This document shows positions 1-13,925 of a stretch of DNA of 64,000 nt, piece by piece (position 1 is the stretch's first letter; every line of letters begins with the position of its first letter). The notes under the pieces were generated by a model. The model saw only the letters and a program-made list of their open reading frames with translations, searched no databases and had not been told where the DNA came from. A program made the translations under genes and the position numbers. The DNA is from Lonicera japonica (Eukaryota; Streptophyta; Magnoliopsida; Dipsacales; Caprifoliaceae), in NCBI GenBank assembly GCA_021464415.1, contig JAKCWG010000033.1:1-64000 (forward strand). Reading direction: 5' to 3'.

Positions 1-2039
1 CCTAGATTTCTTTCCGTTGTGATGGGGGTAGATTAATTTTATCAATTTACCCTACCCAATGGAGATGCTCTTAGTATCTGTTAGGTATGTAAAGAGTTCA
101 CAAAGAAATTACTCAGCCATCGTTAAGGTGTTTGGCTAGGAAATAGATTTCGTTTGATAACGGAGTTCAAAATGATGTGAAAAATAATTGTTTTTAATCT
201 TATGGAAGGTTAAGCCGAATGAGTAATTTTATGAGTAGATTTCGTAAAAAAATTTCCTCCATTACACGCACAAAAAAAGTGTGTTCACATCTCTTTATAT
301 CATGTTACTCGTTTTTCAATTAATTGCAAAAATCAATTGTCTTTCTATCATTTTTCAAATTATTATTACCTTTTACACGGGTTTTTTTTTTGTTATTTTT
401 AATGATTCATCCAACTTATGCTGAAATTATGAGAAGAAAGTTATCCCATTCACAATAGGGGGCTGTGGGCGCTTTATAAAATATTTCTAATATGACATAA
501 TATTTTTTGAGATTTTTTTTTAATGATCTTCTTTGATATTAAGGTTGCTTGATTCATTTAGATGCTAGAGTATGTTATCAGAGTGCCATAAAACTATATC
601 CTAACAATAGAAAAAAATAAAATTGAAACCAAATTTCACATAATACCAGTATTTATGTTTGTGCGTGTTAGGGTTGGAATTTTTTTTTCACTCGGGGGGG
701 GGGGGGGGGGGGGGGGCATAGTTAGTAAAGTGATGGTTATCAAAAGACATTGTATATGTGCAAAAACAAAAAACAAAAAATATTGAAAGACATTATAGGA
801 TTTGAAACCCCTCCTCTCCATAAAGAGCATATGCATGAATTTGATTAAGGGGGTACAAAGACAAAAGATTGTAATTTTTGGAGTTGCATGTACAATTTTT
901 TTCATTAATTACCGAAAATATTACATCAATACAGTAAAAATTAGGATAATGTGTTGCCGCATGCACAAAATTGAATAGTATTACAAGTATAAGTAGACAA
1001 AACTTACTTTGTCAGTTTGTCTTAAATTAAGAGTGTTACTTTTCTTTTTTGTACGTCACAAATTAAAAATCTCATTTTTTTAGAGAGAATCAATAGACCA
1101 ACAATAAAAAATAAATTATAATCTTGATCACAAGTTATTAAAATTAATTTCTTTGTTAAAAATATAAAAGTTAGATGTATTTATCAATTTGAGACAAAAA
1201 AAATAGTTTATTTAGCTTAATGTAAATATATCCTATAATAATAATATCATATAATATATATATATATATAGAGGAAGATCTAAAGAGGACCATTTATTTG
1301 GTCCTTAAATGCGGACCAATCATTTTGAGGGAGTAAACGGATGAATTTTTTTATGAAACTTGGTGAAGATGATCTCCATGATTAGTAGATCATCTCCACC
1401 AAATTTCATCAAATATATATATATATATATATATTCTTCTTTTCTTTAAATTGAGGGGTACGACTATAAACAATCCCCTCTCCCCCTTAAGGTGGGTGTG
1501 TCCTTGACTTGAGGTCAAGGGTTCAACTCATGAGGTAGAAGATGATGGTTTTTCTTTATTTGTAGGATTAAGAGAGAGACTTAGACCTGCCTTAATTTTA
1601 TTTTATTTAAAAAAAGAAAAAGAAAAAGGTGGGTGTTTCCTCTTCCCCAAATCAAATCATCTACTCGTGTTATTGCTTGTATAAGAAAAATACAATAATA
1701 ATGTTTATGTTAAGAGTATTTATTACGGGTATGTTTAATGGACAAATTTAGTCTATCTGTTTATACAGTGAAAACAACTTAATCCATAAATTTAACTGTG
1801 TATAGTAAAGAGAGACTAAACTTCCTATTTGTTTAAATTTTACTCATACGGATTTGAATTACTTGTATGTGCCATACGGATTTCATTTACTAGTACCAAA
1901 AAAATTTTAAAAAAATAATTTTAGTTTTTTTTAAAACAAATATTTTATACGGGTTTGGTACACTCGTAAAATTATTTTTTATACTACACTTTGTGTAACC
2001 TCTTAAAAAACTTAGTAATATATTTATAAATATGTGTAA
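1..2039. other. AT-rich non-coding DNA
   Basis: I see no gene here. The stretch is AT-rich, with a run of 23 G residues at 694-716 and TA microsatellites at 1255-1270 and 1415-1432. Sequence at about 1270-1410 resembles the interior of the MITE pair at 45.0 and 53.0 kb (a shared stretch with a short palindrome around GTAGATCATCTCCACCAAA), so it may be a truncated relative. The short open frames are not protein-like. Confidence 0.6.
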
Positions 2040-2435
2040 GGCCATTTGTAATGTATGTGTTACATATGTAGGCTAAATAGTCAAATTTAACTATTACAAA
2101 GTGGGTTAAGTTATAGCGCGTATGGTAAGAAATTGGGAAAATGGGCCACGCAATACATATTGTATCCTGCCAGTTGCCACATCAGCCATCCACACAACAT
2201 TCTGTATGTTGTGCCTTTTGCTAATTGGACTGTCCCACCTCACACGATGAAGTGAGCATCGCGGCATGCTTAATTAGACACCCACGATGGACATTTCATT
2301 GTGGCATACTTATGGTATCCACCGGCTAATTTTGATGTTTCATTATTTTTTTAGCCTACTATATTATACTATACTAATCGGCTAAATGAATAAATAGGCT
2401 AAAAATGGCATAACACCTTATACATTGGGAAGGCC
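2040..2435. mobile_element. PIF/Harbinger (Tourist)-like MITE, 396 bp
   Basis: The left end GGCCATTTGTAATGTATG and the inverted right end CATTGGGAAGGCC form imperfect terminal inverted repeats. Both are flanked by the trinucleotide TAA (2037-2039 and 2436-2438), the target duplication typical of PIF/Harbinger. The interior has no coding capacity, as expected for a MITE. Confidence 0.65.
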
Positions 2436-2626
2436 TAAGTTTTATTTAGCACTTTGTGAATGCTTTAAGGTGAAATAGAAAGCAACATCAAATTCAATAT
2501 GCATGGTTAGGAAGAATAAGGGGTCAACATTAAGTTACGTGGCTAACTTCAAAGGTCTCAATCAAGAATGATTCAGCTTCACTACTTCAAGTCTTCAACT
2601 GTGGTGCTCTTTGGCCCCCACTCTGG

Positions 2627-2657
<31 letters not shown>

Positions 2658-4927
2658 TATATATATATATATATCTAATAATAATTAAAATCTTTTCCTT
2701 TTACAATTTACAAAAACATAAAGGGGAGAGATTGAACCCAACCTTCAAATTAAAGTGAGGATTTTAGCTACTAAACTTGTTCTAGTGGATCCTCTCTCTC
2801 TCCAATTAAGGTTTTTGAGATACAAGCGATAATAATTAAGAATAAGTGTTCGAGGGAAAAGATGGCATGAACAAGAAAATTTCAACCGTCACTATTTTAC
2901 AAGTCAATAACATGCTCTGAATTAACATGGCAATATGTTCTTATAAAAAAAAATTAGCTTAAAGTCAAATGTGCAAAAGTGCCAAAAAAGTGGACCTAAC
3001 TTTACGGAGAGAACAAATTTGAGATAAATAATTAGGATTTTAATTTTATTTATTTGCATTTATGGTAATTTTTAGCGTGCATATAATAAAAATTTATAAA
3101 TTTAAAATTAGAAGAAAAGTATGTGAATCACATGCAGTTATAACTCTAATATTAAAAAGAAATGGTGCTCGCTTAAATTGACTAGTAACCGAAAGTTTAA
3201 AAGAGAAAGAAAGATCATGATTGAAAAAAAAAAGAAAACTAGATTTTGTTTTTAGATTGTGAACGTGGACTAGATTGTGAACAAATATTTTTTTGTGTCC
3301 AACATAAATAAAAGTATTTCCATTGCCACGAATACAAACTGACAATCGCTTGACCTAAAAGGTCCACTGACAGACTACCTGCTACGTACTCCAAATGTAA
3401 TAATATTAATAATCTCCACAAAGTGCTTTTACCTAATCAATGTACTTTTCTGGAAACCGATGTACTGTGCCCACAAGATCCTAAGTTTCTAGCCCATGGT
3501 AACCATGTCGGTCAATTCTACTTATTATGATAAAGGCATATTAGAAATAGTTTTAGGTGTTCTAAAAAATTGCTATATATCGATAAGCTCTAACTTAAAT
3601 GGTAAAAGTGTGACATTTTATAGGCCAACTAATATTTGATTCTCTTCTTCTGCTCTTTGTTCCTCATCCAACTCCCAAAAAAAGAGAGAAAAAAAGAAAG
3701 TAAGACCACTTTCAATAATCATTTCTATTAATAATAGGAGTTTATAATATAGGAATGACATGACAAATGAATCACATGAAAAATTCTACCCCAAATTTAT
3801 GGGTATATACGATAAAAAAATGATTAAAAATATTACTAAATTTATGAAAAGTTGAAAAATGAGACGAGTAAATATTCGTTAGATATTCTACTAATTATTT
3901 TTTGTTTTTTTTCATGTAATTCAAGTTTTTGGATGAATTTTGTTAAAAATTAAGTTAATTTATCTGAACCATAATTTTAACCTTATAGTCATAATTTTGA
4001 ATAGAAACTTTTCGCAGGGTGACTGTCATGTAATTTTTTTTAAGAATATACATATATATATATATATATATAATTTCAGGCGAAATAAGATATTTTTTTG
4101 TCCGCTGTCTCATGAAAGCATAAAATCTATTTGTTTCCCACTTAATTATTTAAATTTCTAACCATATTGATCAATAGATGGAGTATTCATAGTGATGAAC
4201 AATATTATATAGAAATGTAACTGTTAGCGTCTTATTAATTTAAAATAAACAACAATAACTTACACGATTGAAATGCATTCAGATTCCAGAAATAGGAACA
4301 AAAGAGGCTGATTGTATAAATAAAAATTAAAGAAAGGTAAAAGCTAGTACTGTACGTTTTTTGGAACAATAATTCCCAGGTGCAAACAAGGTATTCCTAA
4401 CTTTTGGTCACGCGCGCTTCTTGACAAATAAAATTAAAGAGCAGCCACAACTTTACCTAATAGAACAGTCATCGTAAATACGAATATATGTATATATAAA
4501 TTAAATACAAAATCAAAATACCGAAAAAGGAAAGTAGTTGGGATATTACTATTATATATATATAATATAATTTTAGAAGCAGAAATACTGTTTTTGTGTA
4601 TGTATGTTTCACAATTACTGCATTAAAAAGACCTACTTACTAAAAACGGAGATAGCATATACAAGGCCGTTGTTAAAAAAACACCTCATATGTATATATA
4701 TATATATGTTACTACTCCCTCTTAATTAGTCTATACTTATATATATATATATCCATATATATATGCATTCATCTTAGCTGATCCTATATATAATACGGAT
4801 ATATATACATATAACATGTGTGTACAAAAGGGTAACCTAGCTAGCTAGCTGCAGTTGATCAAACTATGCATATCCATCCATCCATCCGGTCTTTTCTCTT
4901 GAGGATGAAGAAGATAATTAATTTTAA
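2436..4927. other. AT-rich non-coding DNA downstream of the TPP gene
   Basis: This is the 3' flank of the minus-strand TPP gene. It holds CT and TA microsatellites (2630-2675, 4690-4760) and no convincing coding sequence. The 3'UTR of the TPP transcript must lie in its right-hand end, but I cannot fix a poly(A) site. Confidence 0.5.
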
Positions 4928-6827
4928 TTATTCTGCCGATGATTTTCCCAAACATGTCAGGAAAGCTAATACTTCTGACGGGTCTCTCAACGAGTACGAA
5001 GCCCTTGTTTCCCTTGGCTTCCTCGATACTATTATCGGATACGCTTGTCTTCTTCTTCTTAGAACCTACATTAATTAATAATTTAATCATCAAATATTAT
5101 AAATAATTAATATCATAAGTACCAACATTTAATCTATATGTACGTTCATATGTATGTACCTTAAAAGCATCTTCATCAGTTCGATCATCACCGATATAGA
5201 GAGGGAGGACATCATTAGAGTTGGCAAAACCTAGGGTGTCGAGTAAATATTCAACAGCATCCCCTTTGTTCCACTTTATTGACGGCCTTATTTCCATTAC
5301 CTTCTTCCCCCTCGTTAGGTGAAACTTGGGATACTTGTCTAGCACTGACTGCACTTCTTCTTCCAGTACGCGGTAGTCCTGCACGCGTTTAGTATATTAC
5401 TTATTAATTCCCATACGCCTTTGAAAGAAAAAAATTAAAGAAGTTTTCAACTTAATTATCGAGGAAGTACATATATAACCTTAATTACCTCTTCTTGAAC
5501 GCGACGGTAATGCACAGAGATGCAGAACCTATTATCCTCTATCATGACCCCTTGTATGTCATGCGTTTTCTCCTCCAGCTCATTTAACATCTGTATCTCC
5601 ACATATATTTTCGATCTTGTTATATATAGATATACCACTATGAGAAATTAAAAGTACTTCCACACATGCACATCTAAAATTAATTAGGAATATATATAGA
5701 TATAGTTTTGATTACAAGTGTTGTCGTAGTTGAATTTGGTATATAAATTCTTATAATACCTTTTCGATTGCAGGTAGAAACTCTCGAGCAGGTTGGAAGA
5801 TGGTAAATCCGTTACCCTACAATATTAAAATAGCATTAGTTCCAATCCCATTACTTATATATAAATGTGTATTTTTAGTTGTTGATCGAATCAACTAAAA
5901 CATAACTAAAATATAGGACGATTAATTTAAGGACCTTTTTATCGAGGGCCCCAGTCTGGTACTTCCCATTGGAGTAGTTGAGTTGTGGTGGTGGTGGTGG
6001 TCCCATTATATCCATCCCATGGCTTCCCGCATAGTACACGTCATCCAACTTTACAAACTCGTACACCTGAAAATTTGAATTTAATTTTTACATATATATA
6101 TATATAATAATAAACACTTAATTATCCAAAATGACGGTCGATTCCTTTTTAGAGAAATGAATAATTAACATTTCAAGAATAATTAAGAAGGCCGTGGGGG
6201 TATATTTAATTTGTCGTTACCTTGTCTCGACTCCTACCAGTTATTATAGCTGTCGGAAACCGATTAGCAACTTGAGAAACTGCCCTGCGCATCTGCGCGC
6301 ATATACATGCATGCAAGTTAAAGGCTAAACAATTAATATATGATTAACATTTTAATTTAATAATAAATTAATTAATTACCGGTTCAGACATGAAAGCACT
6401 GTCAGGATCACTGACAATGGGTGAAAGTGTCCCATCGTAGTCCAGAAACACAACGATCCTCTTCCCTTTTGCATTCTTCATCATCTCCTTAAAGAACTCC
6501 AGTGCAGAAGGGTGTTCATTCTATATATTAAAATATTGAAATCAGCTACAAATCAATCAAATGACATTACTTATTAATCAATATATATATATATATATTT
6601 GACAAGGAATAAAAATATAAATATGCATGAGAACAGTTAATTGAGGGGGAGGGGTGGGGTGGAGATAGACTCACCAACCAAGTAATATAATCTTCATCAT
6701 CAATAATACCATTAATAATATTCTTTTCAGGGCTTATTGCTTCATCACTAATATTAAGGGTCTTGGCAAGCCATCTCTGAAATCCAATTGCTTGGTAAAG
6801 CTTTGCTGCAATGTTTCCTCTCATCAT
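4928..6827 (-). CDS. TPP: trehalose-6-phosphate phosphatase (TPP), 8 exons
   Basis: The enzyme removes phosphate from trehalose-6-phosphate, a plant sugar signal. Minus-strand exons, all GT-AG and joining to 337 codons: 6675-6827, 6380-6520, 6221-6292, 5935-6066, 5760-5816, 5489-5590, 5160-5378, 4928-5065. HAD phosphatase motifs are intact: DYDGTLSP (nucleophile D78, acid D80), [12 protein letters not shown] (about 111-122), KGD (K257) and [11 protein letters not shown] (from G282). The family signature [13 protein letters not shown] is present. A P-rich insert (PPPPP) follows it. The first exon is odd: an acceptor-like ATGCAG lies directly before ATGATG, and the residues before the HPSAL motif ([13 protein letters not shown]) poorly match the usual NGWLDAM region. 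An upstream coding exon may therefore be missing, or this may be the true start. The family call is secure; the 5' end is not. Confidence 0.88.
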
Positions 6828-8088
6828 CTGCATCCAAATTATCAAGTTATATAGCTCTAAAATATTACGTATATCAAAGAAAATCATATAAAGCCTTTAA
6901 CTTAAGCACATAAATACAAATAAATAAATTTATGTTGACCACTAATAACTTCTTTTTTGTCCCAGTTAGAGCTACTACGCGTATATATACATATTTCAAA
7001 TAATAATCGAGATAATAGAAACATTTCCATCATACGTAACTTTAAATCATAATAAGCATATATAACCAAGGGGAGTGGGGGTAAATACAGACTCTCCCGT
7101 CACTATATAGCATACGTAAAGCTTACAATCTTCTTTTTGTAAGACGGTTGTAAAGGTGGTCAGTTGTACCGTTTAGATGTCATATTCCACGTATAATGGA
7201 AATTAGACTTATGTTTAATATGATATATAAAAATATCTTGAAAAAAAATTAAAAATAAGAGAAGTAGATATATAAATAATGATATGGACACACATAATAT
7301 GTGGAGGTGCCGGTGAAGAAATATCATAATGCTATTATATAAACTAATAACTTTAAATTCACTTACTCCGCCACTTTGGTGAAGAAAAACATTATCACCA
7401 TTATTGCTTTTATTTTTGGAATTTAGGGCACAATCTTTTATTAGAGATCTACAATGGTGCAGTAAAGTTGTATATGTAAGACAAATTTATCTTACAAGAA
7501 AACGCAACAGTTAAATTAAATAGAGTAAAACATTATTTTATAGCATAAAATTGGGGTGGGACGCCACACTAGGGCGTTTGGTCTCAAGACTTGATTGAGA
7601 TGTTTTTCTTTCTTACTTTCTCTCTCCTCTACTTTTGTTTTCTGCATAGACTAATCCTCTTAAAATATTATATAATATTAATATTATTTTTTTATCATAC
7701 CATGTATTACAACACCATTATTTTAACGCTTAAATAAATGAAATAAATATAAACTATTTATCATACCTATAAGTATTATATTGTGGATCGATCGATGCTC
7801 TAAATGAAAGTGACATTTCGTGAGTAACCCCTTCGTAAACAAAAGATTGAAAGACTATTCAAGGAATTTTTCTTACTTTGATTTTGGCAAAAAGGGGAGA
7901 CTGTCGGTTGGGTGAAGTGCAACTTTTTCAAAATTCATTTATAATATTGGGCTGGTCAAAACACTTTAAACTGATCGTAGAGGGAAATAATTAATTACTG
8001 TAATTTTATGCCTATCACACTTTCAGGCATTTAGCTACTGCATAATCTAAAGGAATGATACCACTTAACAGAACAAGTAGTGCATGAT
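6828..8088. other. non-coding region, probable TPP first intron or 5' flank
   Basis: AT-rich, with no recognisable exon. If the promoter at 13.5 kb belongs to the TPP gene, this is intronic. A short upstream coding exon could hide here, but I could not identify one by eye. Confidence 0.4.
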
Positions 8089-8743
8089 CAGCGGCGGAGC
8101 CAGAAATTTGGTTAAGTGAGGGCGAAATTTAAAATACACAAAAATATATTTATATTTATAAAATTTGAACGTAAACATAGTAGTATTAATAATAATACTT
8201 TATACAACTAAAATAGAGAATGTGAACAATTACGAGAAATTACAATAATATAATGCAAATATAATAATATTTATAATAGTATGCAATTAATGAAGAGTCA
8301 CAACTAATATTATATAAGTAATTAAGAAATTTAATTATACCTAATATTAAAAAGTAGATACAAGAAATAATTTACCTTGGTAGTGTTGGAAAAATAGTTA
8401 AAATACCATTTTAGAGCCATTTTGAGGGTAATTTTCAGTGGGACGTACCTTACACTCGGTTTTGAAATATTATTAATGATTCATATTTGATCTCCTTTGT
8501 GAGAATATAGAAATCATATATTTGTTTGGTCAAAATGATTATGGGGTGAATGAGAAATTGTCACCCAAAGTGACTTATTTGAGATAGAAAAATAGAATGA
8601 AAATGAATTAGCCCCACATGGGAACTTTGTGGAAAACTTGATGGGTTTATAAGAGATCACCTCTTATAAAATAAGATCCTTATGTATAGTTTTGTTCCCT
8701 TACACTTTGGTTACCTTTAAGTATAAGTTTATGCACATAAGTT

Positions 8744-8781
<38 letters not shown>

Positions 8782-8868
8782 CAAAAAATAACCCATATAC
8801 AATTAAAAAAATCTAAAACCAAGTGGGGGACGCTCGCCCCCACTTGCCCCCATGTGGCTCCGCCTATG
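8089..8868. mobile_element. hAT-type non-autonomous element, 780 bp
   Basis: Terminal inverted repeats CAGCGGCGGAGCC (left) and GGCTCCGCCTATG (right) are bounded by exact 8-bp duplications TGCATGAT at 8081-8088 and 8869-8876. The repeat extends inward with AAGTGAGGGCGA matched by an inverted GTGGGGGCGAG stretch. An 8-bp duplication and CA-starting ends fit hAT. There is no transposase. A (TA)n run lies at 8744-8780. Confidence 0.75.
8389..8745 (+). repeat. possible LTR fragment nested in the hAT element
   Basis: It starts TGTTGGAAAA, contains a GCCCCACATGGG segment and a TTTATAAG TATA-like site, and looks like the U3 of a Copia LTR. The right end runs into TA repeats and I find no target duplication, so this is tentative. 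Confidence 0.3.
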
Positions 8869-11800
8869 TGCATGATGATATGTCTTCATGTATATGGAAT
8901 ACTATGCATTCCATTAAATGAATATATAATTTCATGTTTTACGTTTATAAGTAAAGTCCGAATATACGTGTGTACGCAATTAAATATACATGTGTATATG
9001 ACTGTAGATATATAGAAAAAATAGCAGTCATTATCAGAAGTTAAAAAAGGTATATAGAGGCATGTCTCACTCAATCGAGAGTATGAAAAATCGTTGTCTT
9101 TGCGTCCTGGAATAAATAAAAACAGTAATGAAGAAAGGTCAGTTTTAATAAAAGTAAGTGATTTAAAGCAAACTGTATAATTAATTAGATGAACAAATCA
9201 AATTTGAACAAGATTTGATGTACTACAAGTACATATTATATAAGCAGAAAACAAAACTTAACTCTATTCGATACTAATATGAAAAATAATAATAATAATA
9301 AAATAATTAATTTGGGTGAGAATATAAAAAATAAATTGAGATATTTGTTAAAATTAACTCAAAATTTTAATTTAAATGTTGGTGAAATTTTTTCCGCAAA
9401 ACAAATTTTTTTTTTTTTTATGCTATTATCAAACGAAACATTAGTATCACAAGTCAGATGCCGCTGAGTCAACATTACATGGCTTAACTTGAAAACGTGG
9501 TCTTAATTAACCAAACTGATTTAACTAACCAACGTAAGAATCACATGATTTAGGCTTTACCGGTCATCCGACTCATCCCTCTCAACTTCTTTATATGAGA
9601 CAAATTACGTTCAATTGCTTTAACTAGCTAGCTACCCCACCCCCACCCTCTTTACCCAAATTTCAACGTCTGCCAACTTTCTTTTTAACCAAAATAAATA
9701 TAATAATATACTTTCTCTCTTTTACATCTCTCATCGAGAAAAGCAAGCAAGAGATGAGTCTGCAGAAACAAATACTTTCAAAATTGGACGAAAGAGAAAA
9801 GGTGTCTTAGAAATTTATACGAATATACACATAATATAACTAGACGAATTTAAAAATAAGTAAATATTTTTGAGAGAAAAATATTAACGTTTATATTTAT
9901 GTTGAGAAAGATATAATTAAATAGAGTACATCATGTTATAATTAACATGGATTTTTAAAAATTATTATTAAATCAATCAGTTATCGAAGTTGAGAGCGAC
10001 GTGGCAGGAATACATAACATGATTTATGGAATCAGATTAAAAGGTATAAACAGTCATTCACCCAAAAAGGAAAAAAGGAAAAAAAATGTCCTCAAGATAA
10101 ATGCAGCGTAGCACGACTGTAAAGGAATTCATATGAATCAAAGTATGTACCTGTGTGCCATGAGTTAGAAATAAAATGAGTTTAGGTAACAAGTATTAAT
10201 TATATATTTAAGGAAAAGAAAATCATTTCGGATTGGTGTTGATACTTTATTTTGAAAACAAAAGGGAAGGTGAATGATAATTTAAACATTATCAAATTGT
10301 GGATTAAATGTTGCTTGGCATTATGGTATGCCACCCACAGACGACTCTATCAACCAAACGTGCTTCCTTACAAACAAACAAATTAATCAAACTCGTGTCC
10401 ACCCGAGAACAGCAGCCAATGAACGCGGATTATTGCCACGTACGAGGAAGACACGTGTATCTTAGTAAGCAAGATGCTCTTTTATCTCATGTTTGTTGGA
10501 AGTTTATGATTAACTGACATTCGGTGTTGGGTTCAAGTGATTAATTATGTGTTATAGGGCGCGACCATTTGATACTCCTTCGCTCTCCTAGATCTATATC
10601 ACTCACCGGTTGTATAAAGAAAAAAATTATGAAAAAAAAAAGGTGAAAGTTAAGTGGTCCAATATTTTAAATACTATTGAGACTACAAATCTTACATTAG
10701 AAAAATAGATATTGAAAAAACAAATTTTTACAAAACAATATATAAAAATAAGCATGTATTTTATTTATTATCAATTAATTGTAAGTTAGAAGAAAACAAG
10801 ATTTTATATATACTATATATAAATCGCAAAAATCACTTTTGGTATCATTATTTAATTACTTACACGCCATCAACATAATGCTCTAATGTCTTATTTCCTT
10901 AATTATTAATAACAAAATTTGAACCCGTCACATTAAAAATAAATAAATTATATATTATTATCGCTCGACCAAATATAATAAAAATGTTTCAAAGTCAAAA
11001 AACTACTTAGCATAGTATTAATACACGCATAAATTGAACGCGTAAGATTGACTTGACCGGTGAAACCGAAAGTCTGGGGATAGTATTTATTTAAATTATG
11101 GTCTGACAAAAAAGTGGAGAGGACAAAGATTACGTGTCGGTAAACAAGGGACGATCATCGAGAAGGGTGGATGTTTGGGTAGGGCAACGGCGATAAAGTA
11201 ACTACAGTTTTGACGGGTAAAAGTGCGACCTAAAAGTTTTCTACAACCAGACACATTACGTAGGACAAAGATGAAACTACCCGGAACTATATTATTTTAT
11301 CAATATCAATAATAATAAATCACACCCATAGTACAACATTACTTTACTTTTATTATTATTGATGTAAAAGGAAAAGGTATTATTAATTAATAATAATAGG
11401 AAAGTAGCAACGCATCCTTGACAAAAGCGCCACGCTTTCTCTGGAAAAAAGGAAAAAGGAAAAAAAAATGCAGATTCTCAACTTTGATTTTTTCAAAGGA
11501 GACTGACTACGGTACACAACATCTCTAACCCATACTAATATTTTTTATATATACATACTACTAATTTACCCCCCGAAAATATATTATTGTACTATCTACT
11601 CTATAATTTACTCTAGTTGAGAGAGATATTATGATAAAAATTCAAATTTGAGAGGGTACGTGCATAATGTATCAACTCATAATTTCTTGGAATGCTAAGG
11701 AATTGACATGATATTTACCCTATACGATATCCCAAACTAATTAATGATGTAGGCTTTTTCACTTTAAATTAGTTCAAGGCCAACATAAAAATGATTGGTT

Positions 11801-13394
11801 CGAAAAGGGCCTACTAGTTGATAATGAACTTAGCATTTGCGGTGTATATAAGACTTCAATCTAGTTGTTTAACGGAGAAATTGACAAGGCCGGCATTTAT
11901 TGACGACCATGCCATATTTTTAATGTGAAAGCAAATCTCCAATATTATCAAAATCAGTATAAACACGTAAAATATTTAATATGATTTTGTATTCAATTTT
12001 AGGAAACAATTTAATTTGAGACACTAATGCAGTAATTACCTAATTAACTGGTGAAATTTTTCACGCGCAACATTAAAGTGTATCCAAACTAAAATCAATG
12101 TGAAATTATTAGTACACTATTCAAATCTTTTTAATAAATAAAGGATCTTACAATCTTTTGCTAAGTAAAGTGTCCCCATTAACTCGCTACGCAAAGGGAA
12201 TGTCAAGATTTTTTAATATGCAAAAACTACATGGATGGAATGTGCTATTCACAGTTTCAAATTATTTCCTTTTACTGTACAAATAAATTAGGAATAAGTT
12301 AGGCTTAAAAATTAGGTATAAATAAGTTTCTTACTAAGCTAAAATCTTAACTTCCTAAAGAGTTGATTACAGCTGAAATCTGACAGTATTTTTTGTAATT
12401 ATAATTAGCACTTTTTCGCGAGTGAAAAAAATAATTGAAGTTGACAAAAATTGACCTAGGCAGTCTATAAAAATAAACTCTCGAACTAAAAAGTAGAGTT
12501 GCGAGTATTATCACCAAACAAGTCACCCCCAGAACAGGTCATAACCGTTTTTCAGGTTAAGGTCGATTCGATTAAAAGCGACATCATCCAAGGTCCCTAT
12601 CTCGCCCACTCCGTAAAAATGGTCCGGCACTTTTAACAGTAAGTAGAGTCGGTGGACACCTTCAGTCTTTACAACACACGTGCTCACCCTCACCGCTCTG
12701 ATCAAAACAATCCCCATCGCACAAAAATCAAAACTACTTTTGTGGGCCACTCTTTCATGGTCAAAAAAGTGGGCCATTACTCGGACCACGTGTGCGGTCC
12801 AAATTTTCGGATACAGAAAAAAGAGAAAAAGCGCCCAACGAGTATAAAATTAGACTACTGCCGCGACTGGGTTTGGTAGACATATATTAATATATATAGA
12901 ATGCTAAACTAAAGGAATAAAAAACCGAACACCAACCGCTTTTTCGTTTAGTCTTTCTCTATGTGTCGCTATAATGCGCAGGTGAACTCAATAAAATATT
13001 TATAAATGGCGGTTAAGGTAACCTGCCCACCAGTTACTCCGGTACATACGCTTTTGGAGTGGAAAACTTTTCCCAAGACAAAATTCAAACGCCTGAGACG
13101 GTCTCCGGTTACTCTTCCCGGAAATAACGTCTCCGGTAAAACAAGTGAGAAAAATTTACGTCATCTTACTCAAACCAACAATATTTTTACTCGTTAATTT
13201 GTAGGTTTAATCAAAGTAAATAGGGATTCAGATAATGGAAATGCAAGTGTCAGAGATCTGATTAGGAGAGAGTGATTGACAAGCGGTAAACAAGCACATA
13301 AATATAAAGTGCAAATATATATATGTATATAGAGAGAGAGGTGACATATAAATACATAGAGAGAGAGAGAGAGATAAGGACGTGATAAACTTAC
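8869..13394. other. non-coding region upstream of the TPP coding exons
   Basis: AT-rich, with no convincing exon. Two CACGTG G-boxes lie at 12677-12682 and 12787-12792. The segment around 11830-12100 resembles sequence near 46.4-46.7 kb and 50.4-50.5 kb (a low-copy dispersed repeat). The minus-strand frame at 12523-12789 matches no family I know. Confidence 0.4.
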
Positions 13395-13556
13395 TGAGTG
13401 TTGCAGAGTAGCGGCAATATTGCTTGTGATGAAATGGAGAAGCTGACAAGAGCTACTAATTGCGAAACAGAGGAACTTATTTTGAGAGAGAGAGAGAGAG
13501 AGAGAGAAGAGTAAGGGGGAAGGAAGAAAAGAGACGAGAGGGGGTATGTATTTATA
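13395..13556 (-). promoter_or_regulatory. putative minus-strand promoter and 5'UTR exon
   Basis: On the minus strand a clean TATAAATA (13549-13556) is followed by a pyrimidine-rich leader with a long CT repeat, then at 13394 a perfect GTAAGT donor. That is the usual layout of a plant core promoter, CT-rich 5'UTR exon and leader intron. The next minus-strand gene downstream is the TPP, about 6.6 kb away, and plant TPP genes often have a leader intron, so assignment to TPP is plausible but inferred. No in-frame ATG-bearing exon was found between them. Confidence 0.5.
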
Positions 13557-13925
13557 GATAGAAGGGGTTGGAAATGGGCGTAATTACCATTTGTCACATT
13601 ACTTGCCACTAATCTCTCTCTCTCTCAAGGTAAATGTGGAAGTTAATGCTTGTTTCCTAATCCTATGAATGTCTCAATGACGAATCTACCCCTAGTTAAA
13701 ATCATCTAAAATTGTTAATTTTCCTTTTTTTTTTATAAAATTTTGCCTGATACATAAAGTATTCTTATTTATTTTCATTTTACTTTTTTTCTTATACAAA
13801 GTGGTCCCCCGAGAGTGAGGGAGTGGCGCAGCACTTGAACTTGAATTTGGACATCATGTATAAATATTTACATTATTAATCACTTAAATTGATCGAAGTC
13901 ATAATTTAATATATATATATATAAA
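13557..13925. other. non-coding DNA upstream of the putative promoter
   Basis: It holds a CT microsatellite (13611-13626) and AT-rich sequence, with nothing coding. Proximal promoter elements of the minus-strand unit would lie here. Confidence 0.4.

Noticed and set aside
12523..12789. 88-codon minus-strand frame between the putative TPP promoter and exons
   Set aside because: It does not resemble the TPP N-terminus and has no clear splice context; likely chance.
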